NCBI GenBank assembly: GCA_037355855.1
Contig: CM074761.1
Location: 1,364,001-1,428,000 of the forward strand
Direction of reading: 5' to 3'
Source: Pseudo-nitzschia pungens
Taxonomy: Eukaryota; Bacillariophyta; Bacillariophyceae; Bacillariales; Bacillariaceae
Length of the DNA: 64,000 nucleotides
The notes beneath the pieces were generated by a model. That model ran no database searches. It was not told the DNA's origin and saw only the letters and a program-made list of their open reading frames with translations. Position 1 is the stretch's first letter. Every line of letters starts with the position of its first letter. Below, in pieces: positions 52,554 through 62,940 of this stretch. The translations under genes and the position numbers were made by a program.

Positions 52554-53630
52554 TTATATGAGCACTACGATGAACTGTCGTAAATGCTATCAATCGTGAA
52601 GAAAGATGAGTCGAGCGGACGACCATTTTCAACGATGTTCATACTTAACAAGTGGACGATAAATGAAGTCGAATGGAACCGAATTGAGTAGTTGTAGATT
52701 GGGACAATTTGGGCTTTACCCAAATGTATAAATTTTATAAATGTTGAACAGGATATTCAGTATTGAATTTTACTTTTACAACGATTCGTCTTCGACTATT
52801 GGTATGGTTGTTGTCTTCTCGCAATCGTGTTCAAATCTTTTTCTTGTGTTATTTGGAAAGCAAGGCCCTGTGTGGTCCCCGGACTAGGCAATCTCTATTT
52901 GACTGGAAGTCTAAGTGGCGGTATTAACTCCCCGAGGCTATGACAGGCATACAATCATCATTCTGGATACTCTGAATTGACGCTTATACAACGCTTAGTA
53001 GAATTTCCAACAACACTATAGATTCTTGCTGTTCCTGATCCGTGGCTGCAATCACCGAGGAACAGAAACACATTACAATGGTGAATTTAAATTCAAAGAG
53101 AGCATTCACATGTAAGGGTTCTTGCTATGATGCGATCGTTTGTAACAGGAAATCCAAAATGTTGCTTGTGAACTGCTGTCAAAAGACACTTCTTTGGTCA
53201 AATTGACTGGCCAGCAGCACATTTGCAGCAGAGTGGGTTGCACGAAATTGAAAAAAGATAGGTACTTTACTACTACCTATGTTGAAGCAAAAGTCATCCG
53301 TTGGTACAAATTGCTATCTGTTTTAAGTTTCATCAAGTAACCAGTTTTAGTACTACTAGCCTTGATTCATCACAATAGAGTGCTAGTGAGCTGCTCCAAA
53401 ATCTCAATCCCAAGCTTAGCCTTCTGTCTGTCCGTCGATCCCCCGGCACGCAGCCGGCATGTGGGTATGTGCCGACTTCCTCCTATCATCACGAACTTAT
53501 TCTGTTCATCTTTTCCACGATTGGCATTCTTCATTCATAATCTCACATCCCATCATCACCACAGGACGACATTGCGAGTAGCGTAATCGTAGAAGTATGA
53601 TAACGACTGAATGTTGAAGCAAACTGGACT
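52554..53630. other. Intergenic region, no gene seen
   Basis: About 1.1 kb between two plus-strand genes. The 5' part should be the NECAP 3' untranslated region. The frame at 53362-53586 is featureless. Confidence 0.55.
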
Positions 53631-56600
53631 ATGCCAGTAGATTTCTATCACATCAACCAAGAAAGCAAACCGAGTTGTTCTGGTATTAGTGGCGAAGACA
53701 AAGCAGCAGCCGGGGATTCCGAGCACATCGATACCGTCGATGCCGACGCCGATGTCTATGCCGAAGAAAACAGTGATATTCTCTGCAATGATCATGTCGT
53801 AGATGGTCGTCTCTCCTGTCAGGAGTCAACGCCCGCGTTACCGGTACTTGGTGGATGCATTTCTTCAAGTACTCCGAATGGAGAAGGAAGAAGGCATGAA
53901 ACGAAGCCAGAAACGCAGGGACAACATGCCTCGAGGGGAAAAGACGAAGCAAGCGAATTCGAAGTGACTACAACGGGTGCTAGAAAATTTGGTTTCACTG
54001 TTACCGATAGTTCCACCGGCGATGTGAATGATCTTGCCAAAATGAATGGGTTGGGGATAGACGCTATCGAGATCAGCGAAGTTTGCTCGATCAGTTATTT
54101 TCGAGCAACTCCACTGAACGAGTTCCGTCAAAAGTTGCATGGAAGTCTCAAGTCAAATCTTCTTTCATTGTCATCATTGAATTCTTCAGCATCATGTGTT
54201 ATAAATTGTGCAACTTATTGTAACGGGGGTGATGAAAATTTCAATAAAGTTGTTCGCTACGATCCTTTGAAAATAACACGAGTGCTGACGAACGAAATCG
54301 ATTGGAAGGCACTTTGTGAATACCACGACAAACAATATTACAAGAAGCAGGATCCAGAAATGAGCAATACGTCAACAACGACCTTGTGGGAAATTGTTAC
54401 CACTCTGACAAATCCTATGGTTTTGCCGCGATGCTGTCATGGTCGGTGTCTGATCTATGTTTTGTTGAACGCTTTGCTCCTATCCCCGTCGTTTTCTGTT
54501 TCCTTCCGACGACAACGAAAACAAATGGATCCGCAACAAACTGTTTCTACTACCGCGTCGCGATGGACACCATCCCAACAATTGTTGTTGCAAGCCATCC
54601 GAAGTTTGTTAACGGCTGCGGGGATGTCATCATCGACGACCGTATCGGATTCATTTATGACGAATTATGTGCGTGGCTTTGTTGTGAAGTCGACGTCGGT
54701 TTCGTTCGTAGACGCTACTCCATCGATTTCAAACGCAACAACAGCGGTAAAAACAGGCAGGAATGCGACCGGAATGACGCCGAACAAAGTTAATAGATTG
54801 CTGTCGGTGATTTATTGGTTGCTAAACCAATCAATGTCGCAATCATCACCGCTGTTGGAGACGGAATTGATCACGTCTGGATTGCTTCTCTTGCAACAAA
54901 TCGACGATTGTGATATTCAATTAGCTGTTGAATCGGAAGAGCAACTCACCGGCGCTAAGAAGAAAAATCTCACCCGTTCTGATTTCTGTCCCGTTTGCAA
55001 TGGGGTGATAAATGGTGATGAGACAAGCAGTGGAAATCGGGGCCGCCGAAATAAGAAAATGACGATAGCAAATCTTTCCAATCTACATGACGAGGAACTG
55101 GAACTCGGAAAACACACGACTCAAAAACTGTACAACAGCAACATGTTCTGGCGACGAGGCTATGACAACAAACCGAAAAAAGTGTCGCTCAAAGATGTTT
55201 TGGCAATGAAACAAAAAAGCGAACCAGGTGTACAATTGGGAGGGGAAAGACTTTGTCGGTGTCCCGCTGTGAGTGGTCCTTTGAAACGAAAACGACCTGG
55301 GTTGACTGCAACCACCGTAATTTCCCAGGACTGGTCGACGGTCCGTTCGAGAGCTTACAAGAAATTCGTTTCGAATGCCGTCGAGAGGCAACGCAGGGAC
55401 CAGCTACGACGCACCGCTCCAAACACCACGCAGGCGTCACTGACAACAGAACTCATGACGCCAGTATCGGGGGAAGAATTCCTATGGATTCTCGCGCGCG
55501 ACGCCGTTGTTCATGCGGCGTCTCCTTCTCGTCGGGTGTGCCTTGCCCTATTGGCTCATTCGTTGGGAGGTCCGAGAAACCCATGTTACTTCCAAAAGAT
55601 TGCGGGAATGTTTTGGCGGGGCTATTCTTCTTTTGTACGACAACCCAAGAAGGTATCGGTATCGGCCTCTACCTGGCTCCGATTGTATTCAGAATGGCTG
55701 AGTGAGTGTGCTGTCTTCGACCAGCGTGACGCACTTTGGGAAGCGATGAAACCCATAGTCGAATTCATCACAACACACATGAGACCAAACGACGACGATG
55801 GAAATGGTCGACGGAATAATGATATTGAACAAGATGGTCGGTATGATGAGACCGAACCAAATGAAGACCATGAGGATGGCAAAGAGGTTGACTCTGCTGT
55901 TTTAGCTTGTCTTGGTTGTATATTGCATCAAAGGTCTCATTTATTTCGAATACATCGAAGACGACACGAGGCTAGGAAGAATCTGAGCCGAAACTCTGCT
56001 TCGAACATGCAGATCGAGGAAGAATTCCAGTCTTTCTTGAACCTTCTATCTATCCAATGCGGTGAATCTTCGGAGCCGTGGCTCAACCTATTTTCGGATT
56101 CAACTGGAAATTTTGTTGAGAGCACATTGCAACGGCTAGGTATCTTGAGTTTTTCTGTGCCCGTTGCGGGAAAGAAACCCAATGTCACTACATCCGCCAC
56201 TGATGACCATATTGCCCGCCATGACTCCGATATTTTTTTGCACTACTCGGAATCGCTCGCTATCAGAGATTGGCCATTTCTCGAAGAATTCAGCATGAGG
56301 AAAGCAATGGGACGAATCGAAAAATCTGTGTTGTGTCTTGGAAACGGAAGTGAAGGAGTGATGTCATTACTAACCTGTCCCACAACGGGTGATAAAGGAC
56401 CTGGTCAGAAGCCGAAAGACTCAAAGAGATTGGAGGCACGGACATCCTCCGTACCAATGATGGACTATCTACACGACAGTGGTATTTTGTGCACGATTTT
56501 TTCGTTCTGTAGTTCAAAGCAATTGGCGAAGGTTCCGCAAGTTTGTAAAGCATGGAAAGCAACAGTCGATATGGTTTCGAATAGTTTATGGGAGACGGCA

Positions 56601-57011
56601 TATGTAGCAAAGTTCGGTAAATATCGGTGGGCGTGCATGGATGCAGAACATCGACATTATGTTGCGAACGGCGCCATCACATCTGTTGCTTGTGAGCACA
56701 AAAACCGCAATTTGAAAGCTCTGGGCACGACTTATTGGAAGGACATGTTCATTCGCAAGCACATCGCAGAGAAACTAGTTCGATTCCAACGCAATCCACG
56801 GAGTGGTTTCAAACATCGCACTTGTAGCTATCTGGGATGCCTCCAAGTATTGAAATCCGTGGATCAGGAACGCAAACATGATCAGATGCACAAACGCCAC
56901 TTGGCGAAACAGCAAACAAGATTGGAAAAGAAAATGACTACAAAAAGGAGGAATGGAGCTCCTAAGAGAAAGGCAAGAGACTTGTCAACAGCTATAAAGA
57001 ACACAATATAA
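53631..57011 (+). CDS. F-box protein with C-terminal zinc-finger-like motif
   Basis: Single-exon frame of 1126 aa from ATG 53631. The N-terminal 130 residues are polar. The middle is mostly helical, with basic linkers and a possible Cys pair region (SDFCPVCNGVI ... GERLCRCPAV). Near residues 945-990 lies an F-box (LHDSGILCTIFSFCSSKQLA ... VCKAWKATVDMVSNSLWETA), the motif by which substrate receptors dock to Skp1 in SCF ubiquitin ligases. Close to the end, CSYLGCLQVLKSVDQERKHD plus QMH fits a C-x4-C-x12-H-x3-H zinc-finger spacing, followed by a Lys/Arg-rich tail that could act as a nuclear signal. An F-box near the C-terminus of such a long protein is unusual. Substrate unknown. Confidence 0.75.
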   Translation: MPVDFYHINQESKPSCSGISGEDKAAAGDSEHIDTVDADADVYAEENSDILCNDHVVDGRLSCQESTPALPVLGGCISSSTPNGEGRRHETKPETQGQHASRGKDEASEFEVTTTGARKFGFTVTDSSTGDVNDLAKMNGLGIDAIEISEVCSISYFRATPLNEFRQKLHGSLKSNLLSLSSLNSSASCVINCATYCNGGDENFNKVVRYDPLKITRVLTNEIDWKALCEYHDKQYYKKQDPEMSNTSTTTLWEIVTTLTNPMVLPRCCHGRCLIYVLLNALLLSPSFSVSFRRQRKQMDPQQTVSTTASRWTPSQQLLLQAIRSLLTAAGMSSSTTVSDSFMTNYVRGFVVKSTSVSFVDATPSISNATTAVKTGRNATGMTPNKVNRLLSVIYWLLNQSMSQSSPLLETELITSGLLLLQQIDDCDIQLAVESEEQLTGAKKKNLTRSDFCPVCNGVINGDETSSGNRGRRNKKMTIANLSNLHDEELELGKHTTQKLYNSNMFWRRGYDNKPKKVSLKDVLAMKQKSEPGVQLGGERLCRCPAVSGPLKRKRPGLTATTVISQDWSTVRSRAYKKFVSNAVERQRRDQLRRTAPNTTQASLTTELMTPVSGEEFLWILARDAVVHAASPSRRVCLALLAHSLGGPRNPCYFQKIAGMFWRGYSSFVRQPKKVSVSASTWLRLYSEWLSECAVFDQRDALWEAMKPIVEFITTHMRPNDDDGNGRRNNDIEQDGRYDETEPNEDHEDGKEVDSAVLACLGCILHQRSHLFRIHRRRHEARKNLSRNSASNMQIEEEFQSFLNLLSIQCGESSEPWLNLFSDSTGNFVESTLQRLGILSFSVPVAGKKPNVTTSATDDHIARHDSDIFLHYSESLAIRDWPFLEEFSMRKAMGRIEKSVLCLGNGSEGVMSLLTCPTTGDKGPGQKPKDSKRLEARTSSVPMMDYLHDSGILCTIFSFCSSKQLAKVPQVCKAWKATVDMVSNSLWETAYVAKFGKYRWACMDAEHRHYVANGAITSVACEHKNRNLKALGTTYWKDMFIRKHIAEKLVRFQRNPRSGFKHRTCSYLGCLQVLKSVDQERKHDQMHKRHLAKQQTRLEKKMTTKRRNGAPKRKARDLSTAIKNTI

Positions 57012-57531
57012 TATCCCACTTTTATTGCAGTCGCTATAAAGACAAAGAACGACATGTCATAGCTTCAGACAACACTAGCTCGATTGAAGAATTTCCAAAC
57101 TCCAGGACATAGCACCGATGTCGCTTCTGAAACAGCACTAGCAACGACATCTGGCTACAGACATTTATATAATACGATATTGAGGAGGACGGAATACGAA
57201 CATAGAAAACTCTCGCATTTATTTGCTGTTTGCCACAGCTTGCGTCGTTGAAATAATTTGTGCTGCACAAAGCAAGCATGCACCCGACGAAGCAAGGATA
57301 ACAGAAACTTGCGAAGGGAGTACAAACTAAATGCAACCAGAACGGAAGCGTAGCGAGTACGTACAGGACGTGTTGGACCATACTATTTTCCTGTTTTTTT
57401 CACAACGGTTGCTTCAGTATCGTACTATTGCTGGGTAGCGAAGTAGAGATTTGTGGCGAATACAGGTTGTGAACAAAGGAACAACGATGTACTACCTGCA
57501 CAGTATCAGCAGCAATAACAGCAGTAGTAGT

Positions 57532-57567
57532 AGCACCACCAGCACCAGCACCAGCACCAGCACCAGC
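57532..57567 (+). repeat. (AGCACC)n hexanucleotide tract
   Basis: About six tandem copies of AGCACC in otherwise AT-rich intergenic DNA. Confidence 0.85.
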
Positions 57568-58432
57568 GACGGTGACAATGATAACATAAATTCATCAACA
57601 TGATTGTTATCATCAACAAGATAGTACTCAAACCAAAGATAGTAGTAGTTGTACTACTAGTAGTAGCTGGAGCACAACAATGTACTAGAATTTGGATTGC
57701 TGGTCCTGTCCAGCTGGGGCAGAATGTACTCAAATTCGGATTGACCTTGTCCAAAATGCATTGTTTCCTCGTCCTGCCTTTGAGAATCAACCTACAACAA
57801 AATTTGTTTGCTGACTTTTTGATGGAAGCATCTGGTGCTGCTTTAAAATCTTCGCAAGTGGCAGGAGTTCATTTTTTACTTTTGAGAGAAAAAACTGCTG
57901 GTGCGAAAATCCCCTCAACTTTTTAAAAGATAGAAAGCCGCTGTCAACGGTTTCAATGAAATGTAGTGGATTCACTCTAGATGATGGTGATGAAAGGACC
58001 ATGCAAAGGTTTCTTTCAGGTAGGGAATACGAACATTCTATTAGTATGCGAGGAAGGAGACCGAAAAGAGGAGGCGAAATGGATACGTACAGTACAGGTA
58101 CCTGGTACAAGCATCAGCAGGAATTGTACCGTATGTTGCATGGCGTCTCTGCCATCTGTCCATATTGAACATTTTTTTGATCGTGAGATTCGTTTCGGAT
58201 TTAACCCTATCAAATCGGGTATAAGTAATATGGGGTGGATCCATCGTACAATTTTTTTTGTGTACAAAATCAATCTCAACAGATGTTTTCCGAAAGTAGA
58301 AAACGGAACGGCCGACAGTCGAACCTCTACCTGTAGCCTTACGGTACGGTTATACTGAAGCCAAAGATGAACGGTGTGTGAAAAATTGCTTCACGACCAA
58401 TCAGAGGAGTCTTCGGAGGGACCGATGATAAA

Positions 58433-58477
58433 TACGAAGTACGAAGTAAGATCTTAAAACTTACTTCGTACTTCGTA
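58433..58477. repeat. 18-bp perfect inverted repeat upstream of viperin-like gene
   Basis: Left arm TACGAAGTACGAAGTAAG (58433-58450), 9-base loop, right arm CTTACTTCGTACTTCGTA (58460-58477). It could form a hairpin or be a dimeric binding site 240 bp before the start codon. The word TACGAAGTA also occurs widely in other intergenic stretches of the window, so a specific regulatory role is not shown. Confidence 0.8.
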
Positions 58478-58719
58478 AGATTACTTCGTACCAAGCGCTG
58501 TACCGGTATCAATCGTGTTGCTTTTGTGGATCTTCCAAAAAACCGCAGTTGGTTCGTCGAGGGTCGAGGTTTCTGATCGGTTTGAGATTGATCCTTCGAT
58601 CGCAACGATAGTGCATACCGGTACGGTAAGGTTTACGAAGTACATGTACTTCGCTAATCATCCAAAAACACCAAACTTTCTCACAAAACAAAATACCATA
58701 CCTAGACCACACAACACCC

Positions 58720-60314
58720 ATGAGTTCCACCAGACCAGCAGCATCAAACCCAACCCGCATCATGACCTCCCTCACCGCACTCCTTGCCCACGCCGTTTGG
58801 ATGGCGGCAGCATTCTCGCCATTGTCTTCCATCCATTATTATCGGTCTACTTCTACTCGGATTGTCGCACCGTCTCTCTCGTTGCAAGCGGCGCTCGGGA
58901 ATGCAGGAAACACGACGGCGGTTCAACCCTACGAACAACAGCAACAGCAGCAGCAGCAGCAACAACCAGTTCCGATGTCATCCGAAAAGAAAAAATGGTT
59001 CGTCGACCAGGTTCGATCCGTCAACTACTTCATTTCCCGGAAGTGCAACTATCAGTGCAAGTTTTGTTTCCACACGCAAAAGGTACGTTCCAGGAACGGA
59101 TCGAGTTTCCGCGCTGCCCCGGCATCGTTTGCCGTGTGACACCACCTGCAACAGAATTCGCTGCAACGCAACGCAACGCAATTCACTGCAACGCAATTCA
59201 CTGCAATGCAATTCACTGCAAATCAATTGAGCACGAGATAATGTCACGCCATTCAAGAACTATCCTGCCGAGGGAATTGCAAAGACGAACCGAGCGACGA
59301 CGGCTCCCTGGCCGCGAGCTATTCCTCGGGCAATCCCAGTCTTGTTTCGCAAAACGGAATCAACATCCACCCCGCACTGACGAAATTGTTCTTTCCCGGT
59401 TCCGATGCCACCAAAACTCCGACAACGGTTCCCCGCGACTCCCCTTTTGTTGGTTTGATTTTGATTTTGATTTTGCTTTTGCTTCCCAGACCACGCACAC
59501 CCTTTCGATCGAGGAGGCAACCCGTGGCCTGGAATTGCTGCGAGAAGCCGGGACGGAAAAAATCAACTTTGCGGGGGGCGAGCCCTTTGTTCGACCGCAC
59601 TTGTTGGGCCGGCTCTGCCAGAAAGCGCACGAACTGGGCATGGCGGTGTCCATCATTTCCAACGGATCCCTCATCACGGAGGAGTGGATGAAACAGTACG
59701 GCTACTACGTCGACGTTCTGGGGGTGTCGGTGGACTCCTTCGATCCTTCCACCAACGCCAAGATCGGCCGGGGTGGAGACTCCAACAACCAGCACGTGCA
59801 GCGGATGCTCCGGGTGCGACAGTGGTGCCGGGACTTTCACATCAAGTTCAAGGTGAACACCGTCGTTTGCAAGCACAACATGGAGGAAGACATGACGCAG
59901 AAGATGCTCCAGCTGGATCCGGTGCGGTGGAAGATATTCCAGGTGCTGGTTCTCAAGGGGGAAAACGCCGGCGCCGAGCACGGAGATCTGAGGGACGCCA
60001 CCGCGCTCACCGTCACGGGGGACGAGTATCGGGCCTTTGTGGACCGCCACCGCCCGCACTTTTCCGAAAGGGTTCTCGTCCCGGAATCGAACGAGGTCAT
60101 GCAAAACTCGTACCTCTTGCTCGACGAGGACCTGTGCTTCTTGGATTGTTCCGACGGCGGAAAGGTCCCCGGTGCTTCCATCCTGGACGTGGGCGTGGAA
60201 GCCGCCCTCTTGCAGGCGGGTTTTGATTTCGAAATGTTCCACGAGCGGGGTGGAATATACGATTGGAGCCGGGACCGATCCCGGGACGAACCCGATGGTC
60301 GTCTGCGTCCATGA
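58720..60314 (+). CDS. RSAD2: Viperin-like radical SAM enzyme (ddhCTP synthase family), 2 exons
   Basis: Family members convert CTP to the chain terminator ddhCTP using SAM and a [4Fe-4S] cluster. Exons 58720-59082 and 59490-60314 join at CFHTQK-TTHTLS in phase 0 (intron 407 bp, gtacgt...cccag), giving 395 aa, or 381 aa from the in-frame ATG at 58762. The radical-SAM triad CNYQCKFC is at residues 109-116, with viperin-specific context (SVNYFISRK before, FHT after). Then EKINFAGGEPF (about 150), SIISNGSLI, LGVSVDSFD, WCRDFHIKFKVNTVV, PVRWKIFQVLVLKGENAG, VPESNEVMQNSYLLLDE and SILDVGVE follow in the order seen in animal viperins. Differences: no N-terminal amphipathic ER-binding helix; instead, from the second Met, MTSLTALLAHAVWMAAA-FSPLSS looks like a diatom plastid presequence, followed by a poly-Gln tract (58934-58966). 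The C-terminal aromatic end of animal viperins is absent. Exon 2 is unusually GC-rich. Confidence 0.9.
58934..58966 (+). repeat. CAG/CAA (poly-Gln) tract in viperin-like exon 1
   Basis: Eleven consecutive CAA/CAG codons. The tract lies between the presequence and the radical SAM core and is likely to vary in length. Confidence 0.9.
59155..59228 (+). repeat. 15-bp direct repeats inside viperin-like intron
   Basis: CTGCAACGCAATTCA-type units occur about four times in the 407-bp intron, with variants. The lengths are not coding. Confidence 0.75.
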
Positions 60315-60358
60315 GCGAGCGAGCGAACGAACGAGCGAACGAACGAGCGAGCGAGCGA
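60312..60358 (+). repeat. GAGC/GAAC tetranucleotide tract
   Basis: About twelve tandem GAGC or GAAC units immediately after the viperin-like stop codon. Confidence 0.85.
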
Positions 60359-62940
60359 TCCACCGGGTTCCCGTTACCGAGACGACAACGACGACAAAGC
60401 ATAAAACCGGCGGGCGGGAGACAGTGGTTCGTGGACTTGGGATTTGAATTGGCCTTGACCGCGTCCGTGGAATGGTCTATTCTTTTCATTCCCGTTCTGT
60501 TCTGTTCTGTTCTGTTCTGTTCTGTCTCCCGCAACGCAGTGATTGATTCTCTCTCGCGTGCCGCACTCCTTCTATTCCCATCATCGGATCGGATCGAACA
60601 AAAATCGGTTCCTGCCGCCCGCTGCTCCGTTCGATAGAAACGACCTTGTCGATTTTGTTCATCCTTTGTAAGATATTCTTTTTTGGTAGCCTTCTCTCTA
60701 AGTATTTTTCGATCCAAGCCGAGCAAAACTAGCGTAGAACCCCACCCCATGGATTCGTATCGTACAATACGACAGTAGATCAAATGAATGAATGAATGAA
60801 TAGCAAGGAATCGCATGACCGTGGTCGTGCTCTGACTAGAATATCAGCGATTGCCGACCACTGCACGCCATCCTTTTGCCAGGCACAGCCCGGGTAGCGG
60901 CACGTCTGCCCCGCCACTGCCGGGGAAGGGCCTGTTCGGACACCGTGGTCCTTCCATCATCCGGTAAAACCCGACATTCTTTCAGCGCTTTTCATGGATG
61001 GCAGCGTTCACGACCGTTCCATCGATCGAGAGATTGGCACACCGTACGGTACCGAGCCGTATCGTACCGTTTTCTGCTCTGTGTAGATCATTCATCGCCG
61101 CGAGTTTGGAACGCACTCACATCGAATCGCCGTTTGCGCAAAACTTCCATTACGTCACGTCACGTCACATCACATAGTTTCGTTCCTTGCTTCGGGTTCA
61201 TTTGCTTCTTCGTCGACAGCGCCGATGGAATATTCTTCGATACCTGCGCCCACCCTGGTCCCGTAGATATGACGAGGTGGCGGACGCGAACAACTTCCAA
61301 CAAACGATTTCGTTTTTGTTTCCAGGTATCTTTATCGCCACACACAAATCTCGGTATCGTCAGCATCGTTGTCGTTTGCGATCACAAATGCAACGGAGCT
61401 TCCCTCCGTCCACACCGTGTCCGCTTCCAGAAATCGTGTGTACTCGATGAGAAAGTGATTGGCAGAACATCTCTTATTCTCGTATCGAAAGTGGGGTACG
61501 TAGGCAGCGAACAAACGGATTCCATCATCAATCTCTCGTGAAATCGTTGCAATGGCAAGTGGCAGTCGGCGGAGCAGCAATGCGCACCAAGATACAACAC
61601 CATCCGTCCCCTACCTTCAGTTCTGTTTTGTTTTTTTGAGATTGGTACCGTAGGTCGGCAGTTTCAAGTTGTTAGTTACGACCATTGTTTTTGTTGAAGT
61701 AGAGGACTCACTCGGGATGTACGTGTACCGGTATGTACAGTAAATTAACCTTACGAGTTGAACGAATCCAACGTTCAGGACGTAAGTTACTGGTTCTTGC
61801 TCGTAGCCGGGTATGGATTCACAGTTACGGTTGTAATCGTGTGGGGTCGTAAGGTTACCTTCTACTACTACTACTTCTTCGTAATTATGACCCATCATGA
61901 TTCATTCGTGGACGGGCTTTTGTTTTAAGACGGAGTACGAATTCGTACAAACTTCCCCAACGCAGGTCGACCTGGTACCATACACTCTTACATGGAGTAC
62001 ATAATATAGTACGGTAGGTACCTATGCAGAAACGTATTTTGTATTTTGAGTAAGGTTTACTGTTACAGTAAAAACCTTACCACAAGTAAGGTTTACAAGT
62101 ACAGGGCCAGGGATAAAACCTTATCGTACAAGGTAATTACCAGTTAAAGTTACCCGTTCCACTTTCCCACACATACGAAGTAAGGTAAGTTACTTACGGT
62201 ACAAGACAGCAATTTTTTTTGCTGTCGAGCGTCGGAACGTAAATCAATTCCATCAACTTGTCCACGTACAAAGAGTAAGGCCCTTCGGTATGGCACCGAG
62301 TGCAGACGACAGGCAATAGTGTCTTGCCCTCGGCTTCGCTCACAAAGTTCATTAGGCCTACCGGTACCATGTAGGGTTAAAGGCTCGCTTCGTACTACGT
62401 ATTATTCACAGTGCATAATTCAAGTCAAGCCGCGGAATGAGGTAATGAGGTAAGTTACCGTATGTGCACATGTTGTCCTCGTACCCATAGTCGAAAATGT
62501 ACTTTCCGCATACGAGTAATGCGGGATTAATCTCTTGCAAGCAATTTCCATCAAAGGTAGCCTTAAGACCTTACTGGTAATTATCATACCGTTGACCAAC
62601 ATTGACACGAACTACTGAAGAGAAAATCAAAGAATCACGGACTAATTGTACAGACGTCTTGGCATGCACATTGAGGCAGACGATTCTTTAACACAGTATC
62701 TTTAAATTCAGAGAATAGAAGCAGACGAAAGGATATTCAAATCGTGGTATTGATTGATTATCATCTCTCCTCAACTTCAAATTGGAGCTAGACGAAACAA
62801 TAACAAACGGCATAATCTTCGTACACGTACAACAAACATAAGTAATAGGGAGACCGGTTCAAAAAGAGGTCGGTTGTCAAAGGAAGTTATTACATCACCG
62901 ACACTTTCATCTTTTTGAGCCGCCTTTTCTAAATAGCATC
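60315..62940. other. Intergenic region with simple repeats
   Basis: Starts with the GAGC/GAAC tract, then a TTCTG pentanucleotide tract (about 60494-60526) and (GAAT)n at 60783-60800. A frame at 60876-61541 looks like read-through of GC-rich spacer, without a domain. From 61600 onward the sequence turns AT-rich with many GGTAAGG and TTACCGT words. No gene is supported. Confidence 0.5.
60494..60526 (+). repeat. (TTCTG)n pentanucleotide tract
   Basis: About six tandem TTCTG units in the 3' flank of the viperin-like gene. Confidence 0.85.

Larger units (their letters stand above)
57012..58719. other. Intergenic region with AGCACC repeat and inverted repeat
   Basis: Contains an (AGCACC)n tract at about 57532-57567 and an 18-bp perfect inverted repeat at 58433-58477. 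Open frames at 57506-58358 on both strands are short and dominated by simple sequence. The last 250 bp are the upstream flank of the viperin-like gene. Confidence 0.55.

Noticed and set aside
59155..59228. Possible small exon or RNA gene in the viperin-like intron
   Set aside because: The stretch is a degenerate 15-bp repeat; both splice sites of the intron join the two exons exactly in phase without it.
58515..60314. Continuous 599-codon frame reading through the viperin-like intron
   Set aside because: It uses a different frame from exon 1, so it skips the radical SAM cysteines. The intron part translates to repeats, and the splice at 59082/59490 rebuilds the family pattern.
60876..61541. 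221-aa open frame after the viperin-like gene
   Set aside because: Arg/His/Ser-rich translation of GC-rich spacer with no motif, no plausible start context and no hydrophobic core.
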